Origin: Siphonodentalium dalli
Taxonomy: Eukaryota; Mollusca; Scaphopoda; Gadilida; Siphonodentaliidae
Reading direction: 5' to 3'
Length of the DNA stretch: 64,000 nucleotides
Assembly (NCBI GenBank): GCA_032622095.1
Contig: CP136061.1
Span: 237,355,815-237,419,814 of the forward strand
Positions 1-10,397 of the stretch are shown here, in pieces; position 1 is the stretch's first letter; every line of letters begins with the position of its first letter. Position numbers and translations under genes: made by a program. A model generated the notes under the pieces. That model was not told the DNA's origin, did no database searches, and saw only the letters and a list, made by a program, of their open reading frames with translations.

Positions 1-359
1 TTCAGATAGAAAATCAGTTTTAAGGGAGGGTTAAGTTTTTGGAAATATCTTGGCTTTTTGGACATCAGTGCTTGTGATGTTGATATTATTAAATCAAGTG
101 TATAATGCTGAACATTTTGATGCACCACTGAGAGCTTTATACCAAAAAAGTTATAGGAAATCTTCTGGAAAACTTATTTGAAAAAAACACTACAATTTAT
201 GCATTTTTGTGAATTTTTCACAAAAATTGTTCGAGAATATAATGTTTTGCACATCATTAATGCTAAGCAACCCAGATAGAATAAATATTTCTAATATTCA
301 ACAATATTTTATTCGACATTTGTCATATTTTATTGGTTTTCCTGATTAAACTGTATTTT
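1..359. other. AT-rich stretch, nothing recognised
   Basis: No open frame, repeat boundary or RNA gene is recognisable here. Confidence 0.4.
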
Positions 360-655
360 GCACGTCAAACACACTAAAAAGATATATATATTCCACCTGC
401 TCCGCCCTGGATACCTCGGTGTTTTGGAACCCCCATGGGGCAAAAATAATTGGAGATAGCGTCAAAATGTCTCTCTTTCGTGTGATAATACCGTCCTCTG
501 GGGCCGGTCTAAAGGGATACGGTCGCACGTGAAATTGACGCACCCATATTGTTCCCGGGATCAAATTAGGCCTACATACCAAACTCGAGTCGGATCGGTC
601 GAGCAGTTTTCGAGTCTATAACACACATACAGACAGGCAGACAGACAGACATAAG
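360..655 (+). repeat. Interspersed repeat with a CAGACAGACA tail
   Basis: The stretch ends with a phrase of the type 'aaactcgagtcggatcgg...cagttttcgagtctat' followed by a short (ACAG) microsatellite. The same kind of ending recurs many times between 19.9 and 25.1 kb. Such endings are typical of short retroelement tails in invertebrates; that assignment is inference. Confidence 0.4.
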
Positions 656-881
656 TTCAAAAATACCTAAATGGTCTACTTGTTGCTATACAGTATGTAC
701 GATATTCGTCGCTGTGTGTACTTCTTTCTATAAGCCAACTGACGCTGTACGACTTGAGTCTATTTGCTATTTTCAAATTGGTTTATGGGAAAGCCACAAT
801 GGTCTACAATCCCAAGTTTTTGAAATACGAGAATATTAATTGCAAAGCACAAAACGCCAAGCTATATATGACCTGATAACA

Positions 882-985
882 GCAAGCCTTGAAATAATGT
901 GTCTGTCATTTGCAGAATGAGGTCCCCAGAGGGTGAACTTAGTGATGCTAATCCGCATAGCGGGCTAGCATCACCAAAGTCCAGT
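882..985 (+). repeat. Half copy of the GCAGAATGAGG hairpin family
   Basis: Matches the left arm of the fold-back element at 45309-45573 (phrases CAGAATGAGGTCCCCAGAGG and GGGCTAGCATCACCAAA). The inverted partner arm is missing, so this is a broken copy. Confidence 0.6.
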
Positions 986-999
986 CCAGAAACAAAGAG

Positions 1000-3900
1000 C
1001 CAATTTTATGGGTAAGTTGAAATTCTCTGTTAAAGTTTTTCTCTCCGCGGATTGTGATTCTGGATGGTATGTGCTTCAATTTCTGTATGGGTGTGGAGTT
1101 CACACCCTTGAACATTTCCTATAATCGAAGATGGCGTCCAACACGGCCGACGTGTTACAAAATAAGAACTAAGTCAATTTAATCTGTTATGTTGGAGAGA
1201 ATATCTTATAAAATGTATACATTATTGGGATGCTATTACATTGTTCAACATTGTACAGTGGAAATTGATACTCCAATAGCAAGATGGCTGCCAAAATGAT
1301 GACCTGAATTGGAAAAATAGACACATTTTCACTCATATATTCTAATTATGTCTAGTGTTTGGGACTAGTGGCAAATTGAGGTCTGTTTTCATATTATTCA
1401 TGTGCTACATTAATTGGGCAGGAAAAATTGGTGTCGCTTTGTCTTCAGCTAATTCCAATCCCTAAAAATAAATGTTTTAAAGACTGCAGTATTAAATTTC
1501 AACGTAAACTCTCTTTCGGTTTCTAGCCATATTTTAATATGAAATGAACAGATATGAAGGAGTTAAGCGATGGGAAATATCACCTACAACGTGCAATTCC
1601 ATTAGGGCCTGAAATTGGTTTATAATGACAGTGAAAATGTCGGAAAATGTATAGAACATTTTATATTTCGTCCTTATTCGTTTATATGTCGTAGTTGATG
1701 CGCGGAGTTGGCTATTCTACATTGGAGACATATTACTTGCTATGTCTTTGGTCTCAGTTCACTCCAATCCCTAAACAATTTTATTTTGGAATAACTTACA
1801 TGTTTTTATCCATATTGCCGCTATTTTTGCCTATACAATTTAATCTCACTGGTGCCTGCAATGGTCACTATATTCTATCTTGTCAGTACAAATGGCAGCA
1901 AATGTATAGAAAGTGTTAGATTGGTGACACACACTTGAACAATTGTATAATAGCTAAAGTATCGCCAACATGGCTGCGAAAATCAGTATTTAGCCTTATA
2001 CGACTGAGACCTTGATTGTGTTTATAAGCAGTGAGGCAAATATTGACACTTCTACAGAGAAGAAATGCAATTCACGTTTCTGCTCAGGAATTAAATCACC
2101 AAATAGCTCAAAGATTACGGAAATAAAAAAAATGTTCAACGTTCAACATTTTTTGTCGTGATATGGTATATCGGAAACAACGTTAAACCACACTCAATCA
2201 ATTAATTAACAGTCAATTAACATTTTCTGGTAGCATTCTTGTTTATGCTAAATATTTCGTAGAAAGCCCTACTGAGTAACGCTTGTGGATAATAATTGCC
2301 CATAGTTGAGTGTTTTCAGAACATTGAGGTAGCGCCCAACATGGTCAGCACATCAGAAGTTACTATCACCAACCCTAAAAGTAGAATCGATCGAATTCAT
2401 ACTTCACTTGAAATACATACACTTTGAGTATTTGTACTGAATCTGCTCTCTACGTCCCCGAAAAGTACATTGTTTATATTTCTGGGGAGATTGATTTGCT
2501 TATCTAATCAATACACATGTGTCTACACCAAATGTGGTGTACATGATCGGAAATATAATTTAGCATAACCATGTTATCTATATTGCAGACCATCATATTA
2601 TCTTCATACACTCTCCACATAGCTGACGCCACTGTGCTAAAACACACAAGATTGAAGCTTGCATAAATGAAATATAGTCTCTGGTCTTCTACAATATACA
2701 AGTATATCTCATAACACATGCGTGCGTAATGTTTAATTTCTAAATTCATAATGTCTTCTATTGTGTTCAAAAGTTTTTATTTGTATGTATCTAATGCAGA
2801 TTAGCCAACTCCATGCATTCTTCAGTCACGACATGTAGCGCATAAGGACAAACTATATCATTTCTATACATTTGCAGCCATTTTGACTGCCACCACCATA
2901 ACAATGGTAACCGTTTAAGGCCACAATAAGATTGCATTGTGTTGGTGATTCTCTCATTCGATTCGCTTAATTCCTTCAAATATGTTCATTTCACATTATA
3001 ATGTGGTCAGGAACCAATATTGAGTTTCCAGGGACATTTCATACCACGTTCTGTAATATCTCTATCTTAGGGGTTGGTTATGGCTAAGACAAATGAACAA
3101 CGCATTAGCACTGGGCAAATTATCATACGATGTGAATAATAAGAAAGCAAGGCAGAATCTACCACCAGTTCAAAACACTAGAAACGGATAGAGGAGATAG
3201 GAGTGAAACAAATCCTATTTTTTTCTACAATTCTGGTTGCCATTTTGGCAGCCATCTTTCCTATGGATTGCCAATTTTTCCTAAAAAGAGTAGTATAATG
3301 ACATAGCATCCAAATAATATATATATTTGTATACATTTGAGGAAATATGTTTTCCAACAAAACAGATTAAACTGACTTAGTTAATATTGTATACTATACG
3401 ACGACCATGTTGAACGCCATCTTGGATTATAGGAATCACTGAACTAAATGGTTTCCCATAGGCGACAGTATTAACGTTACGGCCAAATTCGCTGAATTGA
3501 AGCCTGCAGGCCATACCAGTGATGTTTACCCAGTTAGATTGACACCAGTTGATCACGAAAATGCAAGAAAAATCATAGGTCATGTTTTTACTTTTTAAAA
3601 TAAATCCCCAAGTGTACGACAGGGCTATCCCACAGCCAAATTTGATCTGGAAAAACCCAGAACTACAGCAGCTAGTTAAATAAATTTCCCGCTCACAGAA
3701 ACCCATTCCCCCATTCATTCACCAGTTTAAATTATTTAGAAATGATGTACAAATCAAATAAACGCGATGTCATCCTTTAATAACGTGTCGCATGTATCAG
3801 GTGAAGGTCATTCTTCGGTTACCTTCGCCTTTAGCATTCCACGGTGTACTCGCTCCCCGACTCTAGAACACATTTAGCTCCCTGATTCCTATAGGAAATG

Positions 3901-4020
3901 CTCAAGGGTGAGAACTCCACACCCACCTAGAAATTGATGCACATACGACCTAGAATCACACTCCACAGAGAAAAAAACTTTAACAGAGAATTTTTACTTC
4001 ACCCCTATCGCTCCTGGACT
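1000..4020. repeat. 3-kb diverged giant inverted repeat
   Basis: The left half pairs with the reverse complement of the right half in collinear order. 1011-1140 pairs with 3890-4010 (shared AATTCTCTGTTAAAGTTTTT and GGGTGTGGAGTTC). 1128-1365 pairs with 3175-3440 (shared AAGATGGCTGCCAAAATG and TTTAATCTGTT). 1520-1740 pairs with 2795-3000 (shared GAAATGAACA, TTAAGCGA and GGAGTTGGCTA). About 1930-2790 is the poorly paired centre. The left arm also has an internal duplication around 'CCAATCCCTAAA' near 1455 and 1770. By eye the arms are roughly three-quarters identical, so this is an old structure. No transposase or other protein is recognisable in it. It may be a large fold-back transposon or an old inverted duplication. 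Confidence 0.75.
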
Positions 4021-4681
4021 TTACATATTTATATTGGTAACAAATTTCCCAACCAGCCATCCCAGCCCGGCGACGCCGATGAGCACCCACCAACCATGCG
4101 AATAGGTTTTTGGACCGTCCGACTACAAGTAAAAGCTATTCGTAATAATTATCTATCGACGTTCATTATGCGAAATGTGTCTATTGTGTGTTTTATATTT
4201 CCAACCGTTCCCGAATGATAAAATGTGACATCCGCATGCCAACTATTTTCAGTATTAAAATCATAACAAAATATTTGAAAATATCATCTTGTCCTCTGAA
4301 TGGTACGAAATTAACCTCATTTGCACGGTAATTTAGTAAAATAAATTTACATTACCAGTATTATATATTCAAAGCCAGTGGTGCTTTTGGAGTTTTGTCA
4401 GAACGGGAACGTCCCATGTTGATGAGGTTGACATTTTATTCTCATGATCAGCATGCTGTGGCCATATATATATACACATACAACCCGATGTTACTGCATG
4501 ATTTCATGAATGTGTTTTGACACTCTAGTGATCAATATAGAGCATATCCATCACTTACAATCTTCACGTGGCCCACTTAATTGTAATCAAATAACATAAT
4601 GTTTCCCGGTGCACCACTGCACTGGTTGCATGCTACATACTATATAGGACACCTTGTTGGTTTATTAGAACCCAATATTAT
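4021..4681. other. Unannotated spacer
   Basis: AT-rich sequence; no gene, RNA or repeat boundary recognised. Confidence 0.4.
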
Positions 4682-4826
4682 ACAGTTATCGCATTGTTTC
4701 GAGGTTGACACGAGGAATTCTCAACCCGAGGAAGTCAATATTCACCAAGGCCGCAGGCCGAGGTGAATATTGACTTCCAAGGGCTGACAATTCCTCGTGT
4801 CAACCAAGAAACAATGCGATAACTGT
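4682..4826. mobile_element. Hairpin MITE, copy 1 (ATCGCATTGTTTC family)
   Basis: A near-perfect fold-back: ACAGTTATCGCATTGTTTC at the left and GAAACAATGCGATAACTGT at the right, with GGTTGACACGAGGAATT repeated inverted inside. The 3' flank (about 4827-4970) is also shared with the second copy. No coding capacity. Confidence 0.8.
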
Positions 4827-4983
4827 TTTATTATATGAAACGCGCTTTGATTGGACAAGACGTTGTGACGTTGAACGTCGCTGGGAAAATCCTATCTATT
4901 TTCAGGTCTGATATCTCGATTTTTTAATTACGTTTTAACATAGGAATTGGGAAAGAAACTAGTGATCATATAATAATATACAA

Positions 4984-5124
4984 GTATCGCATTGTTTCGA
5001 GGTTGACATGAGGAATTGTCAACCCGGGGAAGACAATATTCACCTAGGCCGTAAGCCGAGGTGAACATTGACTTCCAAGGGCTGACATTTCCTCGTGTCA
5101 ACCAAGAAACAATGCGATAACTGT
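4984..5124. mobile_element. Hairpin MITE, copy 2 (ATCGCATTGTTTC family)
   Basis: Near-identical to the copy about 300 bp upstream, in the same orientation, and followed by the same flank (TATATGAAAC...TTTGATTGGACAAGACG). The pair therefore looks like a tandem duplication of hairpin plus flank. The flank is interrupted at 5260 by a TTAA-flanked element and resumes near 5858. Confidence 0.8.
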
Positions 5125-5259
5125 TTTATTATATGAAACACACTTTGATTGGACAAGACGTTGTGACGTTGAATGTCGATGGGAAAACCTGATCTATTTC
5201 CAGGTCTGATAATAAGTTATGTTAACCTCTGAAGTATCTGACGTCACTCAGAAATGTTA

Positions 5260-5850
5260 TTAAAGGGGTACTGTACGCCACATGTTGTTGTTGGTTTCTA
5301 TAGTCTCCGAGTCGGAGAATAAGGTAACAATTTTTCCATTATTTGAAAGTCTGTTGAGTACGAAGTCATGTTACGGATGACAAATTTACCGGAATGCAAA
5401 AATACAAATTGTCGTTGTCGAGTAATTTTTGTAAAGTTTTCAACCAAATGAATCAAATAAAAGTTATATTATATGCATACTAGTCCCATATAATCATTTA
5501 AGTTATTGTATCGTCGCTAGTCAGTGAGTGGCTTGAGTGTTCTCCCCGTATCATCATAATATTTTAAGCAATCGTGTGTGCGATCGGTTTAAAAATCCAG
5601 TATCCCTCAATTACTATTTTTGATTACGGTAATTCGTAATTTAATTGACGCCATTTTATGGCTCCAGTCATAAATTCAATTTATATCAAATTATTAACTT
5701 TTAAATTATTAAATTTTAAGATAGCCTATTAACCTGAGCGTTTACAGAATACATCTTCGACTCAAATTACTTATGTTTCTATATATTATTGATATTAGAT
5801 CGTTGTTGTCACCGGAAATTTAATGAAAATGGCGTACAGTACCCCTTTAA
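5260..5850. mobile_element. TTAA-flanked MITE with perfect 17-bp TIRs
   Basis: TTAA at 5260-5263 and 5847-5850 flank perfect 17-bp terminal inverted repeats, AGGGGTACTGTACGCCA (5264-5280) and its complement (5830-5846). A TTAA target-site duplication is the mark of the piggyBac superfamily. The 583-bp interior codes for nothing recognisable, so the element is non-autonomous. It sits inside the flank of the hairpin element just upstream, which resumes immediately after it. Confidence 0.85.
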
Positions 5851-6331
5851 CCTGTTGTTTCATTAATGAGGTGAACATCGTTAGATATCTCATTTTTTTC
5901 TTTACGTTTTAACATAGGAATTGGGGAAAGAAATTTAAGATCATATAATAAAAGGAATTTTGGCCCATAACCCTTCATCGTGCCACAAGACCGTGTCTAT
6001 CCGGGGCGTCTTTTGTTCCGATTTTGTCCTAAAATAGCAAAAACTTCAACCTTTAACTATATTATACTACTTTGTATTCTTCAGCTGTTTGCATGAAAAC
6101 AAATTAATTCCTGAATAATGCTTCATCACGACCCTGCTAGCTGTTGATTGACTACGAAATTTAGCTAATGCAAACAGATAGTCCAGTCCAGAGGGACTTC
6201 GTGGTGATCCAACAAATAACAATACAACATCTTATTGGAAATGTTCGCCCACATGGCCTTCTACAGCCAAAACAAGTTATATATAGTTTATTTAATTCAG
6301 GCTCAAATGGCCCATATGATAGAGATATCAA
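5851..6331. other. Flank of hairpin family, then LINE 3' side
   Basis: 5858-5955 matches the 3' flank of the first hairpin copy (ACGTTTTAACATAGGAATTG). The rest lies downstream of the minus-strand LINE frame and probably includes its 3' untranslated part; no clear 3' end or poly-A is visible. Confidence 0.5.
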
Positions 6332-8662
6332 TTATATGTAATACATAATTTCTTTCCAATGTTTGAAAAGATAAGATTCATAAAATAAATCGGAATTAAT
6401 GATTGCATGCAAAATTGTATTTTCAGATTCAGTCACACGTTCTCTCAGACCATACACACTCTTTCTTATCAACATAGGAACAGAACTCACAACATCCCTG
6501 GCATACATCCCACTTGCGCTACATCTCCATTCATACCCCATAAACTTCCTATAGGCATTGTTATAACATACAATTAATTTGCGGTAACTGCGCTGGGTGA
6601 AATTTTCCCACAGAGTACAACAATATAATGATGAAATATAAGCATGAAAAAGATGGCGTTTTACATCAAATGAACACTTGTAAAACTTTTTCATGAGGAT
6701 ATTGGAACGGGAACAAATTGATCTATATTGCCTCATAATATCATCATCATCAATAAGATCGTCTCTGAGAATATGTCCAAGGTATTTATAGGCGGGAACA
6801 AACTTAAGTTCTCTACCCATGAGAAAAAGTTTTGGAAAGGTCGTGAGGGGTAGGGATTTTGGTATGAACGCCATCCCTACTGTTTTTGTGCAATTATATA
6901 CCAAATTTATGGGTAAAGCTTCGGCTTCACATATTCTCACGAGACGACGAAGTCCCTCTAGAGAGGGTGCAAGTAGACACATGTCATCAGCATAGCATAA
7001 ATGGTTTACTCTCTTACCACCTATCACACATCCACTCTCGCTTTCATTCAACCTCTCACTTATACCATTTATGTACACATTAAACAAATAAGGACTGAGA
7101 ACCCCGCCTTGTCGAACTCCACTCGTTGGCCGGAATGGAGGCGAGTGCGATCCTCCCCATCTGACGTTGTATTCCTGATTTCCAAACCAATTACTGAGGA
7201 CATTGATGACTGAGGTCGGTATACCGCGTTTCCACAATAATTGGGTTAATGTTCTGTGATTGACTCTATCAAATGCTTTGCTGGCGTCAAGAAAGCAGAC
7301 GAAAGCAGGGGTATTCTTCGATATATAGTGATTTATTGTCTCTTTGAGTGCCAGAATGCAACTGTCAGTGGAATGTCCGCTCTTGAAACCGAATTGATTA
7401 TCGGTTGTATGAAGGCGATGAGAAATTTTCTGCAGAACAACTTTTTCGAATATTTTTGATACGAGTGTTGATAGAGCTATAGGTCGATAATTTTCAGATG
7501 ACGAGATGTTAGCATTCTTATTCTTTAAAATCGGAACAAGCGTTACTTTCAGCAGTTTTGGTGGAAGGTGACCGGTTTCCAGTATTTTGTTGAACAGAAA
7601 CATGAGGCATGTATTGATTCTTTCGTCACAGTATTTAAGGTGTTCAGCTGCTAACCCATCTGGGCCTCGTGATTTACCCGATTTTAATGATTTTATTGAT
7701 GTTTCGATTTCCTTCTCTGTGATGAAAATTCGTTTTTCAGGTTCGTCCTCGTATGTGTGAAGATCGTGCTGTTGAACGGTGTTACAAAATATGTTCTGGA
7801 AGTGTTCTCCCCAATACAATGTAATATCGGATTCGCCACTTTTCCCGTCTATGCAGTTAACATGTCCACCGGAGTTACCACCTGTTACTGATTTCCAAAA
7901 TTCCTTATAGTTTTTGTTCGTAAAATTATCCGCTAATTTATCCGCCTTCATTTGTTCTTTTCTTGATTTGCAATTTCTCAGGGCTGATTTGAATATTTGT
8001 CTGCTCCTCCTCATGCAGTCGTATATATATCCAAATCTTGGTCGCTTCATTTTGACCCAATTTAGGAAATAGGTTCTTGCCTTCTCGTGTAAGTGACTGA
8101 CGTATGTATTCCAACCTGGTGTTGAATAGCGGTGATTTTTGCGTCTTCTGACATCGATGATGCTTCTGTTTGCGGCCTCTGACAAAGCATATACAATTTC
8201 TTCATATGTATGATTTATCAATGCTTTTGCATCCTTTCCTTGTGATTCCTGATTGACGATGTCACTATTTATCTTTTTGAGATAGTTTCGGCTCGTACGA
8301 CGATAAGTTTCTAACTGAGAAGTTCCGGCGCGTGACCAATCTATTTTTTCCTGTTGATTGTTGTTTTCAATTGACGCAATATTTGTTGGAAGGATGTCTG
8401 TCTTCAGCGAAACAACAAGCGGGAAATGATCAGAAGTAATGTAATCATGGAGTATTTCAATCGATGATATCGCTGTATCTACTGATGCTGTACACACACA
8501 ATGGTCAAGCCAAGACACCGTGCCATGCGCAGAACTTAAGAACGTGAACGAATCTGGAGAATAGCCTAGCAATTTGATGTCCGATATATGTAGTGACGAA
8601 TCCCGACAATACTCATTCAGCTCCGCACAGGTACAATCAATATTAATGTTCAGTTCAATCAA
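6332..8662 (-). CDS. Non-LTR retrotransposon ORF2 (endonuclease C-end + reverse transcriptase), 5' truncated
   Basis: An open frame of 776 codons encodes most of a LINE ORF2 protein, which copies element RNA into DNA at a nicked target. Residues 1-95 are the end of an APE-type endonuclease, including SDHFP (77-81) with the catalytic histidine. The reverse transcriptase follows: NYRPIAL (391-397), LDASKAFD with the first catalytic aspartate (458-465), GVRQGGVLSP (515-524) and the YADD box (557-560). The three catalytic aspartates are intact. A C-terminal region with cysteines follows. There is no start ATG: the frame opens at TTG, two codons after an in-frame stop, and the N-terminal part of the endonuclease is missing, so the copy is 5' truncated. 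The uninterrupted frame suggests a fairly young insertion. The style resembles the CR1/Rex1/L2-like group, but the clade is inference. Confidence 0.93.
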   Translation of the reverse strand: MIELNINIDCTCAELNEYCRDSSLHISDIKLLGYSPDSFTFLSSAHGTVSWLDHCVCTASVDTAISSIEILHDYITSDHFPLVVSLKTDILPTNIASIENNNQQEKIDWSRAGTSQLETYRRTSRNYLKKINSDIVNQESQGKDAKALINHTYEEIVYALSEAANRSIIDVRRRKNHRYSTPGWNTYVSHLHEKARTYFLNWVKMKRPRFGYIYDCMRRSRQIFKSALRNCKSRKEQMKADKLADNFTNKNYKEFWKSVTGGNSGGHVNCIDGKSGESDITLYWGEHFQNIFCNTVQQHDLHTYEDEPEKRIFITEKEIETSIKSLKSGKSRGPDGLAAEHLKYCDERINTCLMFLFNKILETGHLPPKLLKVTLVPILKNKNANISSSENYRPIALSTLVSKIFEKVVLQKISHRLHTTDNQFGFKSGHSTDSCILALKETINHYISKNTPAFVCFLDASKAFDRVNHRTLTQLLWKRGIPTSVINVLSNWFGNQEYNVRWGGSHSPPFRPTSGVRQGGVLSPYLFNVYINGISERLNESESGCVIGGKRVNHLCYADDMCLLAPSLEGLRRLVRICEAEALPINLVYNCTKTVGMAFIPKSLPLTTFPKLFLMGRELKFVPAYKYLGHILRDDLIDDDDIMRQYRSICSRSNILMKKFYKCSFDVKRHLFHAYISSLYCCTLWENFTQRSYRKLIVCYNNAYRKFMGYEWRCSASGMYARDVVSSVPMLIRKSVYGLRERVTESENTILHAIINSDLFYESYLFKHWKEIMYYI

Positions 8663-8933
8663 GAGTCATATTTATTGGAGGGAAATGTTCAGATAATAAG
8701 CGGTCGTTTGTTGATCTTATTAATATTAACTGAACAGAATGCCCAAAAGATCACATGCGAAGTAGAAAGTTATGGTTTCTGTGTGCATAATAAGAGTTTT
8801 CTTGAAAATAGGCCTTGGTACTTATTCTCAACGGAATTGTCAACATGTTTTATTCGAACATTGGAGTCGAATCGGATGGGGCTTCTTAAAAGGATAATAC
8901 GTCATTTGTAGCCTTCATCCTCTTTAACCCTTT
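8663..8933. other. Spacer with repeat remnants
   Basis: The first part (TCAGATAATAAGCGGTCGTT) resembles phrases inside the TTAA-flanked elements near 10.3 kb and 54.1 kb, so it is probably a fragment of that family. No gene is recognised. Confidence 0.4.
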
Positions 8934-9149
8934 CTTTACTAAATAGATTCACCCACTCAGTTGTAAACGTAGCAGGAACAGGATTTGCGTGCCCGCCCGA
9001 ATGGCGCCACGAGGACGGTGGTGGGCTCATCCGAAGATCGCCCTTACGCCCTGTCTTGAATCTTCTTTGGTATGTTATCTTCGACAGTCAGGCCGCGGAT
9101 CGGGTGGAGAAGTCTTGGGGTCGGGATCGGTCAGCGTCGTATGTGTCTT

Positions 9150-9245
9150 GAATCTTGTCTTGAATCTTCACTTGGTCTTTGCCTTGTACTTTTGCCTTGA
9201 TCTATGCCTTTATCTTTGCCTTGATCTTCGCCTTTGCCTTGTCTC
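9150..9245 (-). repeat. Degenerate CAAGGCAAAG repeat in the LINE 3' region
   Basis: On the minus strand this is a purine-rich degenerate repeat built from CAAGGCAAAG and AAGATCAAGGCA phrases. It follows the hairpin array and lies near the 3' end of the inserted LINE. Its function is unknown. Confidence 0.65.
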
Positions 9246-9261
9246 GGCGTCTTGGAAAATG

Positions 9262-9540
9262 CGGGCCGATCCAGCGATGATGCTGGATTGCGCATTTTCA
9301 GTTGGTTGTCCGCGCCCGGGACCTTCCAATGGAGGCATTGGATTTCGGGCTGCTAAGAGAGTACGGGACGGTCCAGTGATTCCACTGGACTGCGTGTTCT
9401 CTTCTGTTACCGCCCGGGACGGTCCAATACACCTTATTGGACTGCGGGTCTTTTCTGAAGCGGGATACGGGACGGTCTAGCATAGCCTGCTTGACTGCGT
9501 ATCCTAAAACCCGGGACGGTCCAATAAGCCTATTGAACTG
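9262..9540 (-). repeat. Six-unit hairpin minisatellite in the LINE 3' UTR
   Basis: Six units about 44-55 bp apart each carry a short hairpin. Arms (left / right): 9269-9275 / 9282-9288, 9325-9331 / 9336-9342, 9371-9378 / 9383-9390, 9422-9429 / 9435-9442, 9475-9482 / 9488-9495, 9519-9526 / 9531-9538. Stem sequences differ between units (TCCAGC, TCCAATG, GTCCAGTG, GTCCAATA, GTCTAGCA), yet the right arm changes to match: four stems are perfect and two have one mismatch. Between hairpins most units share CGGGAC before and CTGCG after. The array starts just after the stop codon of the RT fragment. Confidence 0.85.
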
Positions 9541-9549
9541 TGGGTCTTT

Positions 9550-10146
9550 TCAGCCACAGAGAAGCTGTTTGCGTTGTAGACACTCCCTCATGATGTCACT
9601 GCCGTCCATTCTCGCCAGTGTACTTTCCGCCAGATCGCACAGGCGCTCTCTGATGGGTTCCACGTCAGCGATGGTATGCAGATCTACAATCCGGGTGTGA
9701 TACGGTGCTTGCAGTGCCATTCTCAGGGCTTTGTTTTGTACCAACTGAAGCATTTGGATCGTGTGATTTGGTGCCAGGTTGGTAACCACTGATGCGTATT
9801 CCATGATTGGTCTTACAAACGTTTTGAAGACTCTAAGCAGCGTGGCCATGCTAGCTCCCCAGGAAGTTCCCCTCAGCCGTCTGAGGAGATTAACTCGCTG
9901 CATGGCCCTCTTGGCTGTCTGCTTAACATGGGTTAGCATGGTGAGTCTAGTATCCAAGGTGACGCCTAGGAAGGTCACCTCTTTTGTGGCAACTAAGTCA
10001 ATGCCACTGACATTGAGTTTGACCACCGACTTGCGTTTTCGTTTCGTGAATAGGGCGAATTGTGTTTTGTTCGCATTGAGCTTAATGCGCCATTTCGAGC
10101 ACCACCTTTCTAGGTCACCGAGGGCCCGCCTCAGTCTGAGCTCCAC
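9550..10146 (-). pseudogene. Reverse-transcriptase C-terminal fragment (Jockey-like LINE)
   Basis: A 198-codon frame shows the region that follows the YADD box in non-LTR reverse transcriptases: LERWCSKWRIKLNANKTQFA, then VTFLGVTLDTRL, PIMEYASVV, LVQNKALRMALQAP and a C-terminal IEPI-like VEPIRERL. The fingers, palm and endonuclease parts are absent because the insertion is 5' truncated at 10162. The motif style resembles the Jockey group and differs from the neighbouring LINE at 6.3-8.7 kb, so this is a second family. It is not functional on its own. Confidence 0.88.
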
Positions 10147-10397
10147 ATACTTTGTACTGCCATTGTAAACGTATTCACTGGAATGGTATATTTATGCATT
10201 GGGGGTGTTAATTAAGGATATATGAGCAGACTGCCAGACCAAATACTGATACAATTAGTGCAGAAGAATTCATAACCATTGGTGAGAAATATTTAGGCAA
10301 GTTCAACAAACGATTTACCGTGGTCGTTTGTTGAATTTATTATCTAAACATTCCCTATGGAAACTACTCGTCAATGAGTATTCAGCATATAAATGGT

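Larger units (their letters stand above)
8972..10162 (-). mobile_element. 5'-truncated LINE insertion with 11-bp target-site duplication
   Basis: TTGTAAACGTA occurs at 8961-8971 and again at 10163-10173, exactly flanking this block. Read on the minus strand the block is the C-terminal part of a reverse-transcriptase ORF (10146 to 9550) followed by about 580 bp of 3' sequence with a hairpin array and a purine-rich repeat. It has no poly-A end; it stops at ...CCTGTTCCTGC. The structure shows a completed target-primed insertion that truncated at its 5' end inside the RT gene. Confidence 0.85.

Noticed and set aside
3377-3718. A 113-codon minus-strand frame in the giant inverted repeat
   Set aside because: The matching left arm does not keep the frame, so there is no sign of coding constraint.
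6886-7459. Plus-strand open frames over the LINE
   Set aside because: They are shadows of the minus-strand reverse-transcriptase frame, which carries the motifs.
8989-9480. A 163-codon plus-strand frame
   Set aside because: It is antisense to the LINE 3' region; the protein consists of leucine/cysteine runs from the degenerate CTTGATCTTTGC repeat.
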